Positions 24,930-34,977 are shown, numbered from the stretch's first letter. The stretch: DNA of 64,000 nucleotides from Lentimicrobium sp. L6 (GCF_013166655.1 NZ_JABKCA010000003.1:62001-126000), one strand, 5' to 3'. Notes: a model not told the origin generated them from the sequence alone. Program-made: numbers and translations.

Positions 24930-26309
24930 TTATGATATGAAAATGTCATAAGCTGCTTTTGCTTGATGAAATAACCATTTTTCTCCTGAGATAAGTGTAA
25001 ATTCTTTTTCTTTTTGGAAAGGGATAAATTGAGAATTTGGATAAATAGCATCCAAGATGATATGATGGTTTTGTAGATGTGAAGTTTGAATTAAGCTGAA
25101 AGGACTCGGAACAGTATTTATTATGAGATGAAACTCTTCAATATTGATGTTTTCTTTGGAATTCATTGAAAAATCTTCAGCAAGACTTTTGGCTTTAGAG
25201 TAGGTGCGATTAAGGATAGTAGTATTTACATCAATAGAATTCATGGCAAAGGCTGCTGCTCTAGCTGCACCACCTGCACCAATGATTAAACAATTTTGAA
25301 TTTCTGAGACAGCGATTACTTCCTTAATGGAATTCAAAATCCCAAGATAATCAGTATTGTCTCCATACCATTGCATCTCTTTTTTGAACACGGTATTTAC
25401 GGCTCCTATGCTTTTTGCCGAATCCGATAATTCATTAAGAAATGGAATGATGTTTAGTTTAAACGGAGCAGTTACATTAAAGCCATCATAAAGATGCTGT
25501 AGCTCCTTTAATTCTTCAATTTGCTCTAGCTCAATTTTCTCGTAAACTCCATTTATCCCATTCTCCTCAAAGAATTCTTTAAACAAAACAGGACTTTTTG
25601 AATGAGCGATTGGATTTCCTAAAACGGCTAATTTTATTGATTTCCCTCCTCTATAATTCATATAGGCCTTTTGAAAACCATCATAATCTAATTGACCTTT
25701 AGCAGTTGATTTACTTAAATCATAAGCTGTAAAAGTAAAGGCTCCTCCATTTAGAATACTTTTTATTCTACTTTCAGTTGCTAATTCACCCATGCCAAGA
25801 CAAATGATATTTTGATGAGAATTCTGAGTCTTAATTAGTGTATCAATATCATCTGGACTATGAAGCAGTGTGGCAATCTTTATTAAATCGGCTTTAGAGG
25901 ATGCCATTTTAGAAATCCTCTCATCTAGTATTTTTGGAGATGGAGTCTCATTATAATTATGGTAAGAGAGAATGAGTTGACAAGATGATTGAGAAAGAGG
26001 AGCATAAAGAGAAGGGAGCAATGTTCCATCATGTTCAAGATCGATGTCAATATAACTATAGTTTGATTCTATGGCCTTTAAATAGGCTTCTAATTGAATA
26101 TCATCAGAAAAATTTCCGCCACGACACGTGAAAATTAGTGCATTATCTGTACTGCTTTTAATGGGTTCGATATCATCAATTCTTAGTTGACTCAAGTCGA
26201 ATCGTAATTCTCCCAAACTTTTGATTTTCTCAACAACATCTATAGCTGCACTCAAATCATCTGTAAAAAAGCTTTCACAAACTCTTCCATCTAAACTTCT
26301 GTTCCTCAT
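24930..26309 (-). CDS. aroDE: Fused 3-dehydroquinate dehydratase (type I) and shikimate dehydrogenase
   Basis: 459 residues. Residues about 1-215 are type I dehydroquinate dehydratase: H117 in SYHNYNETP and the Schiff-base K144 in LIKIAT. Residues about 225-459 are shikimate dehydrogenase: GNPIAHSKSP (231-240), NVTAPFK with K284, GAVNTV, DNTD with D320, and the NADP loop IGAGGAARAA. The two shikimate-pathway steps (3 and 4) on one chain resemble the plant enzyme. It lies 9 nt downstream of the PHP gene on the same strand, so they are probably co-transcribed. Confidence 0.93.
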   Translation of the reverse strand: MRNRSLDGRVCESFFTDDLSAAIDVVEKIKSLGELRFDLSQLRIDDIEPIKSSTDNALIFTCRGGNFSDDIQLEAYLKAIESNYSYIDIDLEHDGTLLPSLYAPLSQSSCQLILSYHNYNETPSPKILDERISKMASSKADLIKIATLLHSPDDIDTLIKTQNSHQNIICLGMGELATESRIKSILNGGAFTFTAYDLSKSTAKGQLDYDGFQKAYMNYRGGKSIKLAVLGNPIAHSKSPVLFKEFFEENGINGVYEKIELEQIEELKELQHLYDGFNVTAPFKLNIIPFLNELSDSAKSIGAVNTVFKKEMQWYGDNTDYLGILNSIKEVIAVSEIQNCLIIGAGGAARAAAFAMNSIDVNTTILNRTYSKAKSLAEDFSMNSKENINIEEFHLIINTVPSPFSLIQTSHLQNHHIILDAIYPNSQFIPFQKEKEFTLISGEKWLFHQAKAAYDIFIS

Positions 26310-26318
26310 GCTGCAAAT

Positions 26319-27170
26319 CTAGATACTTTTTGCTTTCCATTCCTCATTTTCTCGTATCCATAATTCCTTTATTCCTAAACGTCGAATCAGTTCTAAGGTA
26401 TTTTGATATCCAAGGTCAATATCTGACAACTTGTGAACATCTGCATTCATCTGGAATTTTATATTTTTATTCTTGAGGATGTTCAAAAAGGAGAGGTGTG
26501 GGTAAGTAGTAGGTTGTTGTGATAATTTCAGTCCTTTAGTATTGATTTCAACAATCACATCTGATTGCTCCAATGTATTTGCAAAATCTTCCAATAGGTC
26601 TCCATACCATTTTTTGGATAAAATTGTGGGGTCATTTTTTAAGGCGTGGCTGATTATTTTATCTGGATGACCAATTACATCAGGAGCATCGTTTAGAATC
26701 ATTTTTGTACTCAATTCAAAATAATGTTCCATAGCAGCTCTCAAATTATTATCGTAATGTTTGGCTAAACCATCAAGAAATTTTGAGTATGGGCCATCCA
26801 TTTCAAATAATTCAGATATTGGGCCTTTGCCTATAAAGTGAATACTTCCCACTGTATAATCTAATAAATGTGCATAGGAGGAAGGACCTTGAACCTCATC
26901 AATAAAATCCACTTCAAGGCTTTTAAAGATTTCAATTCGACTGTTGTATTTTTCTTTAAGGCGATCTACTTCTTTCAAATATCCTTCGAGCATTTCAGCC
27001 TTCATATTCCAAACGCTTCCCCCAGGAATAGGAGCATGGGAGCTGAATCCATAAGATTGGTATCCTTTATCAATACAGGCGATAATATAATCTTCTAATT
27101 GATGAGCGCCATCACAATACTTGGAGTGGCTATGGTAATTATATGGAAAAGGAGAAGTCATATTTATCAT
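26319..27170 (-). CDS. PHP-family phosphatase, probably histidinol-phosphatase
   Basis: 283 residues. The PHP metal site is recognisable from YHSHSKYCDG near the N-terminus, FSSHAP (about 44-49), LEVDFID and the C-terminal MNADVHKL. The length and the SSHAP motif fit the HisJ/HisK (PHP) histidinol-phosphatases, which make histidinol from its phosphate; other PHP phosphoesterases are possible. The alternative ATG three codons later (27161) is equally plausible. It shares an operon with aroDE and diverges from the flavin reductase gene. Confidence 0.75.
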   Translation of the reverse strand: MINMTSPFPYNYHSHSKYCDGAHQLEDYIIACIDKGYQSYGFSSHAPIPGGSVWNMKAEMLEGYLKEVDRLKEKYNSRIEIFKSLEVDFIDEVQGPSSYAHLLDYTVGSIHFIGKGPISELFEMDGPYSKFLDGLAKHYDNNLRAAMEHYFELSTKMILNDAPDVIGHPDKIISHALKNDPTILSKKWYGDLLEDFANTLEQSDVIVEINTKGLKLSQQPTTYPHLSFLNILKNKNIKFQMNADVHKLSDIDLGYQNTLELIRRLGIKELWIRENEEWKAKSI

Positions 27171-27195
27171 ATTTTAGAAGTAAAAAGGATTTGCT

Positions 27196-27203
27196 TAACT
27201 TTG
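27196..27203 (+). promoter_or_regulatory. -7 box TAACTTTG for the flavin reductase gene
   Basis: TAnnTTTG match 16 nt upstream of the ATG at 27220, in the short divergent gap. Confidence 0.45.
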
Positions 27204-27219
27204 ACCGAAAATACGAAAA

Positions 27220-27852
27220 ATGGAAGAACAGATTATAAAAAATGGAAAGTTACAGTGGGAGCCTGGAACTATGGTTTATCCCATTCCTGCTGTAATGCTG
27301 AGTTGTGGTGATCACAAGGATAATTATAATATCATTACCATCGCTTGGACCGGGACTTTGAATACCAACCCTCCCATGTTATATGCTTCCATTAGGAAGA
27401 ATAGACATTCACATGAAATAGTTTCTAGAACTAAAGAATTTGTAATCAACTTAACCAATAAAGATTTGGCTTTTCAAACAGATTGGTGTGGTGTTAAAAG
27501 TGGAAAAGACTATGATAAATTTAAATCCATGAAGCTGACCCCTAGAAAAGGAGAAAAAGTAAATGCACCTATTATAGTGGAGTCTCCTGTAAATATTGAA
27601 TGTAAGGTCACTGAAATAAGAGAACTGGGTACCCATGATATGTTTGTAGCTGAAGTAGTCAATATACAGGCAGATGAGAAATATTTAGATAAAAGAAGTG
27701 GCAGTTTTGAGCTATTCAGAGCAAATCCACTCGTCTACTCTCATGGCCATTATTATGAACTAGGCGATCATCTTGGTAAATTTGGTTTCTCGGTGATGAG
27801 CGAAAAGGCTAAAAAGAAACAGCCTCAGGTGAACTATAATAGGCGAAAATAA
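27220..27852 (+). CDS. Flavin reductase-like domain protein
   Basis: 210 residues. The FMN-binding split-barrel pattern is clear: PVMLSCG near residue 27-32 region, NIITIAWTGTLNTNPPMLYASIRK in pieces, HSHEIV, EFVINL and DKYLD..GSFELFRANPLVYSHGHYYELG. These proteins reduce or bind FMN and partner oxygenases or work alone. The C-terminus is Lys/Arg-rich and unstructured. A symmetric terminator lies at 28009-28043. It is monocistronic, and no oxygenase lies nearby. Confidence 0.85.
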   Translation: MEEQIIKNGKLQWEPGTMVYPIPAVMLSCGDHKDNYNIITIAWTGTLNTNPPMLYASIRKNRHSHEIVSRTKEFVINLTNKDLAFQTDWCGVKSGKDYDKFKSMKLTPRKGEKVNAPIIVESPVNIECKVTEIRELGTHDMFVAEVVNIQADEKYLDKRSGSFELFRANPLVYSHGHYYELGDHLGKFGFSVMSEKAKKKQPQVNYNRRK

Positions 27853-28008
27853 TTATTAGCACAAATAATTGGTAGAATAGGTAGTATTGTGCAAAAGGCT
27901 TCAAGGTCGAAGTTTTTGCAGGTTTTAAATTCGGGAGTTTACAATAGTAAATGACTGGATTTGAAAGCAAAAAAGACGAAGAGATTGGCGCTTTTTGCAA
28001 ATACTAAG

Positions 28009-28043
28009 AAAGCCTCCTCTAAAACGAATTAGAGGAGGCTTTT
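28009..28043. terminator. Bidirectional terminator between flavin reductase and yidC
   Basis: AAAGCCTCCTCTAA (28009-28022) pairs perfectly with TTAGAGGAGGCTTT (28029-28042), loop 6 nt, between convergent genes. Confidence 0.85.
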
Positions 28044-28062
28044 ATATATTTAGAAATAAGTA

Positions 28063-29997
28063 TTATTTCTTCTTCATTTGTTTAGGATCTAAACCTCTTT
28101 GTTTGGCCATATCTTCCATCTTTTGTTGGAATTTAGACTTCTTAACAGGCTTTTTCTTATTGGCTTGTAATTGTGCATGTATTTTATCCTCATTAATGGT
28201 CATTCTAATTAAGTACATTTGGAGGAAGGTGAACATATTAGCTAAGAAATAGTAATAACTCAAACCAGATGCATAGCTGTTAAACATTCCTAAGAACATA
28301 ATAGGCATCATATACATCATGGTTTTCATACCTGGCATTTGATTAGAGCCAGTCCCCATCATATCATTATTTACTTTGGTGTAAATCAAAGTAGATATAG
28401 TCATTAATAATGTAAATAGACTTACGTGATCACCATAGAATGGGATTTCGAAGGGGAGATCTAAAATACTATCATAAGAAGATAAATCGTGAGCCCAAAG
28501 GAAAGATTTCTGTCTTAACTCAATAGAGGAAGGGAAGAAACGGAAAATTGCAAATAAGATAGGCATTTGCAATAGCATAGGAACACAACCCGCTAGAGGA
28601 TTTACCCCCGCTTTTTTGTAAAGATCCATGGTGGCCTGTTGTTTCTTGACCGCATCTTTGTCTTTAAACTTCTCGTTTATCTCATCTATCTCTGGTTTTA
28701 AGACTCTCATCTTTGCAGAGGAGGTATAGGTTTTGTATGCGATTGGGAATAGTACCAGTTTCAATAAAAGCGTAAGAACTAAAATGACGATTCCATAATT
28801 CCATCCCCAGTGACCTAACCAGTCGAATACATTAATTACAATGTATTCATTAATCCATGCCAATAAGAAGAAACTCCATCCAATTGGGATTTGCTTTTCA
28901 AGTTCAAGGTCAAATGACTTTAATCTCTTAAACTCATTGGGACCCATATAAATCTGCATACCAAAATCCATATCCCTAGTATTACTCACCGGAATACCAA
29001 GAACAGTAGACATGGTCATTTCATATTTAGGATCGTTTGATGGCATATAATACTGATTGATCTCGCCATTCATGAAAGCCTTGTCAGCAATAATACTAAG
29101 ACTAAAGAATCGTTGTTTAAAACTGACCCACTTTACCTTACTGGCTAATTTTTCTGCTTCTTCTTCATTGTCAGAAAGCCAATCTACATCATCCTGAAAG
29201 TATTTATAATAAATAGCAGAACCATTAAAGCGGTCTACAATTTTTTCTTGATTTCTAACATTGGCACTCCAGTTGAAGTCTATATATCCACTTCTACTAT
29301 CCACCAAAGTTTCCATGTTCTTCATTCTTACATTGAAGGAATACATGTATTTGTTTCCATAGATGGTATAAGCATACTCAATATATTGGTGTTGATTATA
29401 TCCTTGATTGGCATCGGGAAATAAGCGCATACTTATAGTTACACTATCGTCACCAGAAACTTCAACTTTTTGTCCTTGGTAAGGTCTGCCATCAATAAAT
29501 GCTTGAAAATTATGATCTTGAGTGTGTATTAGACGATTGGCAGCAGAAAACACAAATCCAAATGTGGCAGTATCGCCTTTGAATAGAACTAAAGGAAGGC
29601 TGTCGTTGGTTTGATAATTTATTAACTCAGCTTGTCTCACTCTACCTCCCAATGACTGGAAGTCGAGTTTCATCACTTCATTTTCTACATTGATGATTTG
29701 ATTCTCCCCAACTGAGGAATTAGCAAAAGCCCCAAATTTCTGTTGTAATTGCTCTTGAACTACACCATTATCAATTACTTGAGTATCCTCAAGTTGAGTA
29801 GGATTAATTTGGTTTTCCTGATTATACTGTACTCGATTTATAGAGTCCTGATAGCGAAGTTCAGTTTTAACTAAAGCTATAGAATCCATTCTGTTTTGAT
29901 AGGCTAGTTTTTCTTCTTCTGATGGAGCGTTCCACCAAGAAAAGCCAAAAAAGATGGCAAATATTAATACTAAACCTATGATTGAATTTCTATCCAT
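28063..29997 (-). CDS. yidC: Membrane protein insertase YidC
   Basis: 644 residues. One N-terminal membrane segment (SIIGLVLIFAIFFGFSWW), a large periplasmic beta domain (about 30-360) typical of Gram-negative YidC, and the conserved 60KD_IMP core (about 370-600; WGWNYGIVILVLTLLLK, MPILFAIFRFFP). It inserts and folds inner-membrane proteins with or without SecYEG. The C-terminus is Lys-rich, as expected for ribosome contact. A TACATTTG -7-like box lies at 30020-30027. Confidence 0.97.
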   Translation of the reverse strand: MDRNSIIGLVLIFAIFFGFSWWNAPSEEEKLAYQNRMDSIALVKTELRYQDSINRVQYNQENQINPTQLEDTQVIDNGVVQEQLQQKFGAFANSSVGENQIINVENEVMKLDFQSLGGRVRQAELINYQTNDSLPLVLFKGDTATFGFVFSAANRLIHTQDHNFQAFIDGRPYQGQKVEVSGDDSVTISMRLFPDANQGYNQHQYIEYAYTIYGNKYMYSFNVRMKNMETLVDSRSGYIDFNWSANVRNQEKIVDRFNGSAIYYKYFQDDVDWLSDNEEEAEKLASKVKWVSFKQRFFSLSIIADKAFMNGEINQYYMPSNDPKYEMTMSTVLGIPVSNTRDMDFGMQIYMGPNEFKRLKSFDLELEKQIPIGWSFFLLAWINEYIVINVFDWLGHWGWNYGIVILVLTLLLKLVLFPIAYKTYTSSAKMRVLKPEIDEINEKFKDKDAVKKQQATMDLYKKAGVNPLAGCVPMLLQMPILFAIFRFFPSSIELRQKSFLWAHDLSSYDSILDLPFEIPFYGDHVSLFTLLMTISTLIYTKVNNDMMGTGSNQMPGMKTMMYMMPIMFLGMFNSYASGLSYYYFLANMFTFLQMYLIRMTINEDKIHAQLQANKKKPVKKSKFQQKMEDMAKQRGLDPKQMKKK

Positions 29998-30019
29998 GTT
30001 GCATTTTCATTTTAGGGTG

Positions 30020-30027
30020 CAAATGTA
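30020..30027 (-). promoter_or_regulatory. -7 box TACATTTG for yidC
   Basis: TAnnTTTG match on the minus strand, 22 nt upstream of the yidC ATG. Confidence 0.45.
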
Positions 30028-30075
30028 CGTTTTTCTATTTGATTGACATAACGTAAAAATGTTAGGGATTTAAGC

Positions 30076-30114
30076 AAAAAAATAGCCGAAAGAATTATGA
30101 TTACTTCCGGCTAT
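30076..30114 (-). terminator. Terminator of the BACON-like lipoprotein gene
   Basis: On the minus strand ATAGCCGGAAG (30114-30104) pairs with CTTTCGGCTAT (30092-30082) with one G-U pair and is followed by seven T. Confidence 0.8.
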
Positions 30115-30137
30115 ATTGATGATATGTGTTAAGACAA

Positions 30138-31463
30138 TTACTTACGAGTCGTATTCTCTAATGATTGTGCATGACGAGTTCTGATATTTTTTTGTGTTTG
30201 AGATTTTATGTTTAATGTTTCTGGAGTTTCATGTTTTTTCTTGAAATCTCTGTTTGAAATAATACCTGATTTTTTTAAATCACTTTCTACCAATATTCCT
30301 TGGTTCAAAGTCCATGGGAAATTAAACTCTTTTCCTTGTTCCCAATAGGCATCCGTATTAGTGCCTACTATACTTGCATACACATTGGAATTATTTAGGG
30401 CGTCGTAATATCCAAAGTAGTATTCATATCCATCGTTTGGAATATTTACATCTTCGTCGAATTGGTATTCAGTGTCATAATTAATACTCCAATTGTTTAA
30501 ATCATGTGCTCCATAATTCTGTGCACTTAAGAAGAAGAAGTCTTCACTGATATTTAAATAAAAGACTGGGGAGTCTTCATTGCTGAGATTTATTGTTTCT
30601 TGCCAAGTTAAAGTAAGACCCAATTGTTGGAAGTTTACTGTTTCACCTTTAGTTTCGGCTTGATAGGTTATTGCTCCCGGATTTGATGGGAATATATAAT
30701 TAATTCTATCTAAAACTGGAATTTGAAGCCATTCGAAACCTGGAACTTTTATATCAATAATAGTATAAGTTGGATTAAAGAAGCTTACTGAATATACCCC
30801 AACTTCCATATCTACCTCAACACTGGCATCTCCACCGTTTGAGGTAATGTTCACCACACCAGAATATAAATCATTCGACAATCCAGATCTGTCAGCAATC
30901 ACCCAAACTCTATCTTCTTGTCCTGGGGAAAGGTTTCCAGAGTTTTGAGAAAAGCTCATCCAGCTTGATGAGGTAGTCAAATTATATTCTAACATACCTT
31001 CGCCATCATTGCTAATGGTAATGTAATCTCTATCAGAATTAGCTGCTATTTTTATATAGTCTATATCCCACCAAAGAGCTGGTGGATCTGGATAGGGATT
31101 TAATATGGTTACTTCTACAAAACTACTTCCACCATTACTTTGTATGTTTATGGAACCAGTATGCAAACCATAATCTAACCCTGAAGTTTCTGCATTTACT
31201 TGTATTTTTGCCAATTGATTAAATCCAATGCTGCCAGATGATGGGCTAACGCTCAAGAAATCGTCGTTTGTTGATACTTGGTAATCCATGGTAGCATTTC
31301 CCATATTTGTGATTCCAAAGAATTGAATAGTTTCATTCTTTTTAAAAATGATTTCTTGACTATCTGTATATAATTGAGCTGGTCTGTCATCTTTTCTACA
31401 TGAAGCAAAAAGAAGAACAAATACGCTGCTTAAAATGATAAAAGATATGATTCGAGTTTTCAT
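30138..31463 (-). CDS. Surface lipoprotein with two BACON/Ig-like repeats
   Basis: 441 residues. A lipoprotein signal ends in the lipobox FASC (Cys22 region). Two Ig-like repeats of about 90 residues follow (about 30-120 and 130-220), each with a W or F....SG.L..GQ...V.V pattern and an INI.SNGG segment (SINIQSNGG, VNITSNGG) typical of BACON-type domains. The C-terminal 200 residues match no domain I recognise; the last 45 are Lys/Thr-rich. Bacteroidota use BACON domains on surface proteins, often glycan-related. No sugar-utilisation genes lie nearby, so the role is unclear. Confidence 0.7.
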   Translation of the reverse strand: MKTRIISFIILSSVFVLLFASCRKDDRPAQLYTDSQEIIFKKNETIQFFGITNMGNATMDYQVSTNDDFLSVSPSSGSIGFNQLAKIQVNAETSGLDYGLHTGSINIQSNGGSSFVEVTILNPYPDPPALWWDIDYIKIAANSDRDYITISNDGEGMLEYNLTTSSSWMSFSQNSGNLSPGQEDRVWVIADRSGLSNDLYSGVVNITSNGGDASVEVDMEVGVYSVSFFNPTYTIIDIKVPGFEWLQIPVLDRINYIFPSNPGAITYQAETKGETVNFQQLGLTLTWQETINLSNEDSPVFYLNISEDFFFLSAQNYGAHDLNNWSINYDTEYQFDEDVNIPNDGYEYYFGYYDALNNSNVYASIVGTNTDAYWEQGKEFNFPWTLNQGILVESDLKKSGIISNRDFKKKHETPETLNIKSQTQKNIRTRHAQSLENTTRK

Positions 31464-31596
31464 GAGCTTTTTTTTCTGATGATTATGTTAATAGACTAAC
31501 CAATATCGTACCAAAGTTTTAAAAACAGAAGGATATTATTTCTAATGACTTGAAATTATTCTTCTAGTTGCTTTGTTTGCATTATAAAAGAGGCAT

Positions 31597-31627
31597 AAAA
31601 AAACCGTCCCTAAAATAGAGACGGTTT
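31597..31627 (-). terminator. Terminator of ppdK
   Basis: AAACCGTC (31601-31608) / GACGGTTT (31620-31627), with inner CT/AG pairs, and a run of T on the minus strand side (A run 31597-31603). Confidence 0.8.
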
Positions 31628-31652
31628 ATTATTTAGATAAAAACTCTAAGAA

Positions 31653-34592
31653 TTATTTCTTCTTCAAATTTTTAATTTCATCTTCGAATTTGCTGATGAT
31701 TTTTTTAGCTTCTGATTTTAAGTTTTTCAACTCTTTTTCAGCTTCTTTACGAGCTTTCTTTGCCACTTTCTTCGCTTCTTTTTCAACAACATCAAACTCA
31801 GCACTAACAGCATTACCAATATTTTTGGCACTACCTTTTAGAGCTTCTTTTGTAGCGTCAGCATCCCAAGCACCTTGCTTAATGTTAGCATGAGCAGCAG
31901 CTAAACGAGCGATTGGTACACGGAAAGGAGAACAAGAAACATAACCGAATCCTAAAGTATTACAGAACTCAACAGAACTTGGCTCTCCACCATGCTCTCC
32001 ACAAATACCAATCTTGATATTTGGACGAGTTTTTCTACCTTTTTCAACAGCAATCTTCATTAGGCTACCAACACCTGTTTGGTCAATAACTTGGAATGGA
32101 TCTGCATCAAGAATTCCTTTGTCAAGATAAACAGGTAAGAATTTACCAGCATCATCTCTTGAATAACCAAAAGTCATCTGAGTTAAGTCATTAGTTCCGA
32201 AAGAGAAGAATTCTGCAGTTTCAGCAATTTCGTCAGCAGTTAAAGCAGCTCTAGGAATTTCAATCATAGTTCCAACTAAATAATCGATTCTATCATTTCT
32301 TTCTTCGAATACTTTTTCAGCAATAGATCTCACAATCTCTTCTTGCATCTTCAATTCAGCTTTAGTACCGATAAGAGGAATCATAATTTCTGGTTTAGCA
32401 GTAATTCCTTTAGCTTTTAGGTTTAAAGCAGCTTCGATGATAGCACGAGTTTGCATTTCTGTAATTTCAGGATAGGTATTTCCTAATCGACAACCACGGT
32501 GACCTAACATGGGGTTGAATTCGTGAAGATCTTCAACTTTTTGTTTGATATCTTCAACAGTAAGTCCCATTTCGTCAGCCATCTCTTTTTGGTTTTCTTC
32601 CTCGTGAGGAATAAACTCATGCAATGGTGGGTCGAGTAAACGAACAGTTACAGGAAGATCGTGCATCGCTTGGAAAATACCTTCGAAATCTTCTCTTTGA
32701 AGTGGTAATAATTTAGCAAGAGCTTCTCTTCTACCTGCTTCATCTTCTGAAAGAATCATCTCACGCATAGCTTTAATCTTATCACCTTCGAAGAACATAT
32801 GTTCTGTACGGCAAAGACCAATTCCTTGTGCACCAAAGTCACGAGCTACTTTAGAGTCGTTAGGAGTTTCTGCATTAGTTCTAACTAACATTACAGAATG
32901 TTTGTCAGCTAATTTCATTAACTCACCAAAATCACCACTCAACTCAGGCTTGATAGTAGCAATTTTTCCTTCTAAGATTTCACCTGTTGTTCCGTTTAAT
33001 GACAACCAGTCTCCTTCCTTGAAAACTTTACCATCAACAGTCATAGTTCTCTTCTTATAGTCGATACGAAGACTACCAGCGCCAGAAACACAACATTTAC
33101 CCATACCACGAGCAACAACAGCAGCGTGAGATGTCATACCACCACGAGCAGTTAAAATACCATTGGCAACATTCATTCCTTCAAGATCTTCAGGAGAAGT
33201 TTCAATTCTAACTAAAACAGCGTTTTCATATTTTTCACATTCGTCAGCAAAGAAAACAATCTGTCCAGTAGAAGCGCCAGGAGAAGCTGGTAAACCTTTG
33301 GTAACAACAGTTCCGCTAGCAAGAGCATCTTTGTCAAATACAGGGTGAAGTAACTCATCTAATTTGTTAGCTTCAACTTCTAATAAAGCTTCTTTTTCAG
33401 AAATCATACCTTCTTTAAGCTTGTCCATGGCAATTTTAACCATAGCTGCACCAGTACGTTTTCCATTTCTTGTTTGTAGCATCCAAAGTTTACCATCTTG
33501 TACGGTGAACTCAAGATCCTGCATGTCTTTATAATGTTGTTCTAGTTTGTTTTGCAACTCATCTAGTTCCTTATAAATTACAGGCATTGCTTCTTCTAAT
33601 GAAGGGAAGTTAGCAGCTCTGTCTTCTTCAGAAACACTAGCAAGAACAGCCCATCTCATTGAACCTTCTTTTGTAATTTGCTGAGGAGTACGGATACCAG
33701 CAACAACATCTTCACCTTGAGCATCAATTAAGTACTCGCCGTTGAAAAGGTTTTCACCTGTACCAGCATCTCTTGTAAAGGCAACACCAGTAGCTGAATT
33801 AGCACCCATGTTACCAAATACCATGGCCTGAACGTTAACAGCAGTTCCCCATTCAGCAGGAATATCATTTAATTTTCTATAGTAGATAGCTCTTTTTGTC
33901 ATCCAGCTATCAAAAACAGCCATTACAGAACCCCATAGTTGTTCCCATGGATCATCTGGAAAATCTTGACCAGTTTGAGCTTTAACGGCAGCTTTGAAAC
34001 GCTTAACCATTTCTCTCAAATCGTCAACGCTTAAGTCTTTATCGTCTTCAACGCCTTTTTCTTCCTTAATAGCTTCAATAATTTCTTCGAAAGGATCGAT
34101 GTCTTCTTTAGATTCAGGTTTCATTCCCATAACTACGTCACCGTACATTTGTACGAAACGACGGTAAGAATCCCAAGCAAAACGATCGTTTCCAGATTTT
34201 TTTGCGATACCTTCAACAGCAGCATCGTTCAAACCTAGGTTTAAAACTGTATCCATCATTCCTGGCATAGAAGCACGAGCTCCAGAACGAACTGAAAGTA
34301 AACATGGGTTTTCTTTGTCACCAAATTTTGTACCCATCATTTCTTCTACTGCTTTAACAGCAGTCTCAACTTCTTCTTTGATTAGACTAACTACGTAATC
34401 ACGACCTTTGTCGTTATAAAGGGTACAAACTTCGGTAGTAATAGTGAAACCAGGAGGAACTGGAACACCAATTAAATTCATTTCGCAAAGGTTAGCACCT
34501 TTACCACCTAATAGGTTTTTCATGGTAGCATCACCATCGGCTTTTTTATCTCCCCAGAGATAAACGTTTTTTTGATTTTTTTCTTTACCCAT
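31653..34592 (-). CDS. ppdK: Pyruvate, phosphate dikinase with a charged C-terminal tail
   Basis: 979 residues against about 880-910 in the family. It interconverts pyruvate, ATP and phosphate with PEP, AMP and pyrophosphate. An ATP-grasp part is at the N-terminus (GGKGANLCEMN, about 28-38). The phosphohistidine domain has GGMTSHAAVVARGMGK. The PEP/pyruvate barrel at the C-terminus has GHRGCRLG and GICGEHGGEP. About 70 extra residues follow, very rich in Lys, Ala and Glu, and read as a long coiled or helical tail (AKKVAKKARKEAEKEL and similar). The tail resembles histone-H1-like segments and is not part of the catalytic fold. Confidence 0.95.
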   Translation of the reverse strand: MGKEKNQKNVYLWGDKKADGDATMKNLLGGKGANLCEMNLIGVPVPPGFTITTEVCTLYNDKGRDYVVSLIKEEVETAVKAVEEMMGTKFGDKENPCLLSVRSGARASMPGMMDTVLNLGLNDAAVEGIAKKSGNDRFAWDSYRRFVQMYGDVVMGMKPESKEDIDPFEEIIEAIKEEKGVEDDKDLSVDDLREMVKRFKAAVKAQTGQDFPDDPWEQLWGSVMAVFDSWMTKRAIYYRKLNDIPAEWGTAVNVQAMVFGNMGANSATGVAFTRDAGTGENLFNGEYLIDAQGEDVVAGIRTPQQITKEGSMRWAVLASVSEEDRAANFPSLEEAMPVIYKELDELQNKLEQHYKDMQDLEFTVQDGKLWMLQTRNGKRTGAAMVKIAMDKLKEGMISEKEALLEVEANKLDELLHPVFDKDALASGTVVTKGLPASPGASTGQIVFFADECEKYENAVLVRIETSPEDLEGMNVANGILTARGGMTSHAAVVARGMGKCCVSGAGSLRIDYKKRTMTVDGKVFKEGDWLSLNGTTGEILEGKIATIKPELSGDFGELMKLADKHSVMLVRTNAETPNDSKVARDFGAQGIGLCRTEHMFFEGDKIKAMREMILSEDEAGRREALAKLLPLQREDFEGIFQAMHDLPVTVRLLDPPLHEFIPHEEENQKEMADEMGLTVEDIKQKVEDLHEFNPMLGHRGCRLGNTYPEITEMQTRAIIEAALNLKAKGITAKPEIMIPLIGTKAELKMQEEIVRSIAEKVFEERNDRIDYLVGTMIEIPRAALTADEIAETAEFFSFGTNDLTQMTFGYSRDDAGKFLPVYLDKGILDADPFQVIDQTGVGSLMKIAVEKGRKTRPNIKIGICGEHGGEPSSVEFCNTLGFGYVSCSPFRVPIARLAAAHANIKQGAWDADATKEALKGSAKNIGNAVSAEFDVVEKEAKKVAKKARKEAEKELKNLKSEAKKIISKFEDEIKNLKKK

Positions 34593-34977
34593 TATTATGT
34601 ATTTTAAAATATATAAATTTCGTTTTTAGGACTGCAAATTTACAAAATTTATGCTTTCATTTGCGTTAAAATTTCATAAGGCAAATGATATTTTCGATTA
34701 CTGAATTTCAAACGATTGCGGTGGTTTTTTGTGTTCTTATTTCATTTCTTTTTGATTCTATTGTTATCATTACTAATAAACACCACTACTTGTTCTATTG
34801 GTGGATGAAAAAAACACCGAATTTCATGTTTAGAGAGAAGGAAATAGTCAGTTGATTTGTGTGTTTAAGCCAAGAAATATTGTTCGGTGAACTTTTTTAA
34901 GCATATTGTTTTATTGGTTTATTCATATTTATGTGTTGAAAAGTAGCAATCTTTGAATTGTTCTATGAGTTGATTAT
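34593..34977. other. Intergenic region between ppdK and the hybrid kinase gene
   Basis: 385 bp of very AT-rich divergent spacer. It holds a -7-like box for ppdK (TAAATTTG on the minus strand, 34635-34642). I see no gene, RNA or clear repeat in the rest. No promoter with good spacing was found for the kinase gene. Confidence 0.5.

Noticed and set aside
27099-27311. Open frame overlapping the flavin reductase start and the PHP gene
   Set aside because: It conflicts with two well-supported genes and covers their divergent promoter region.
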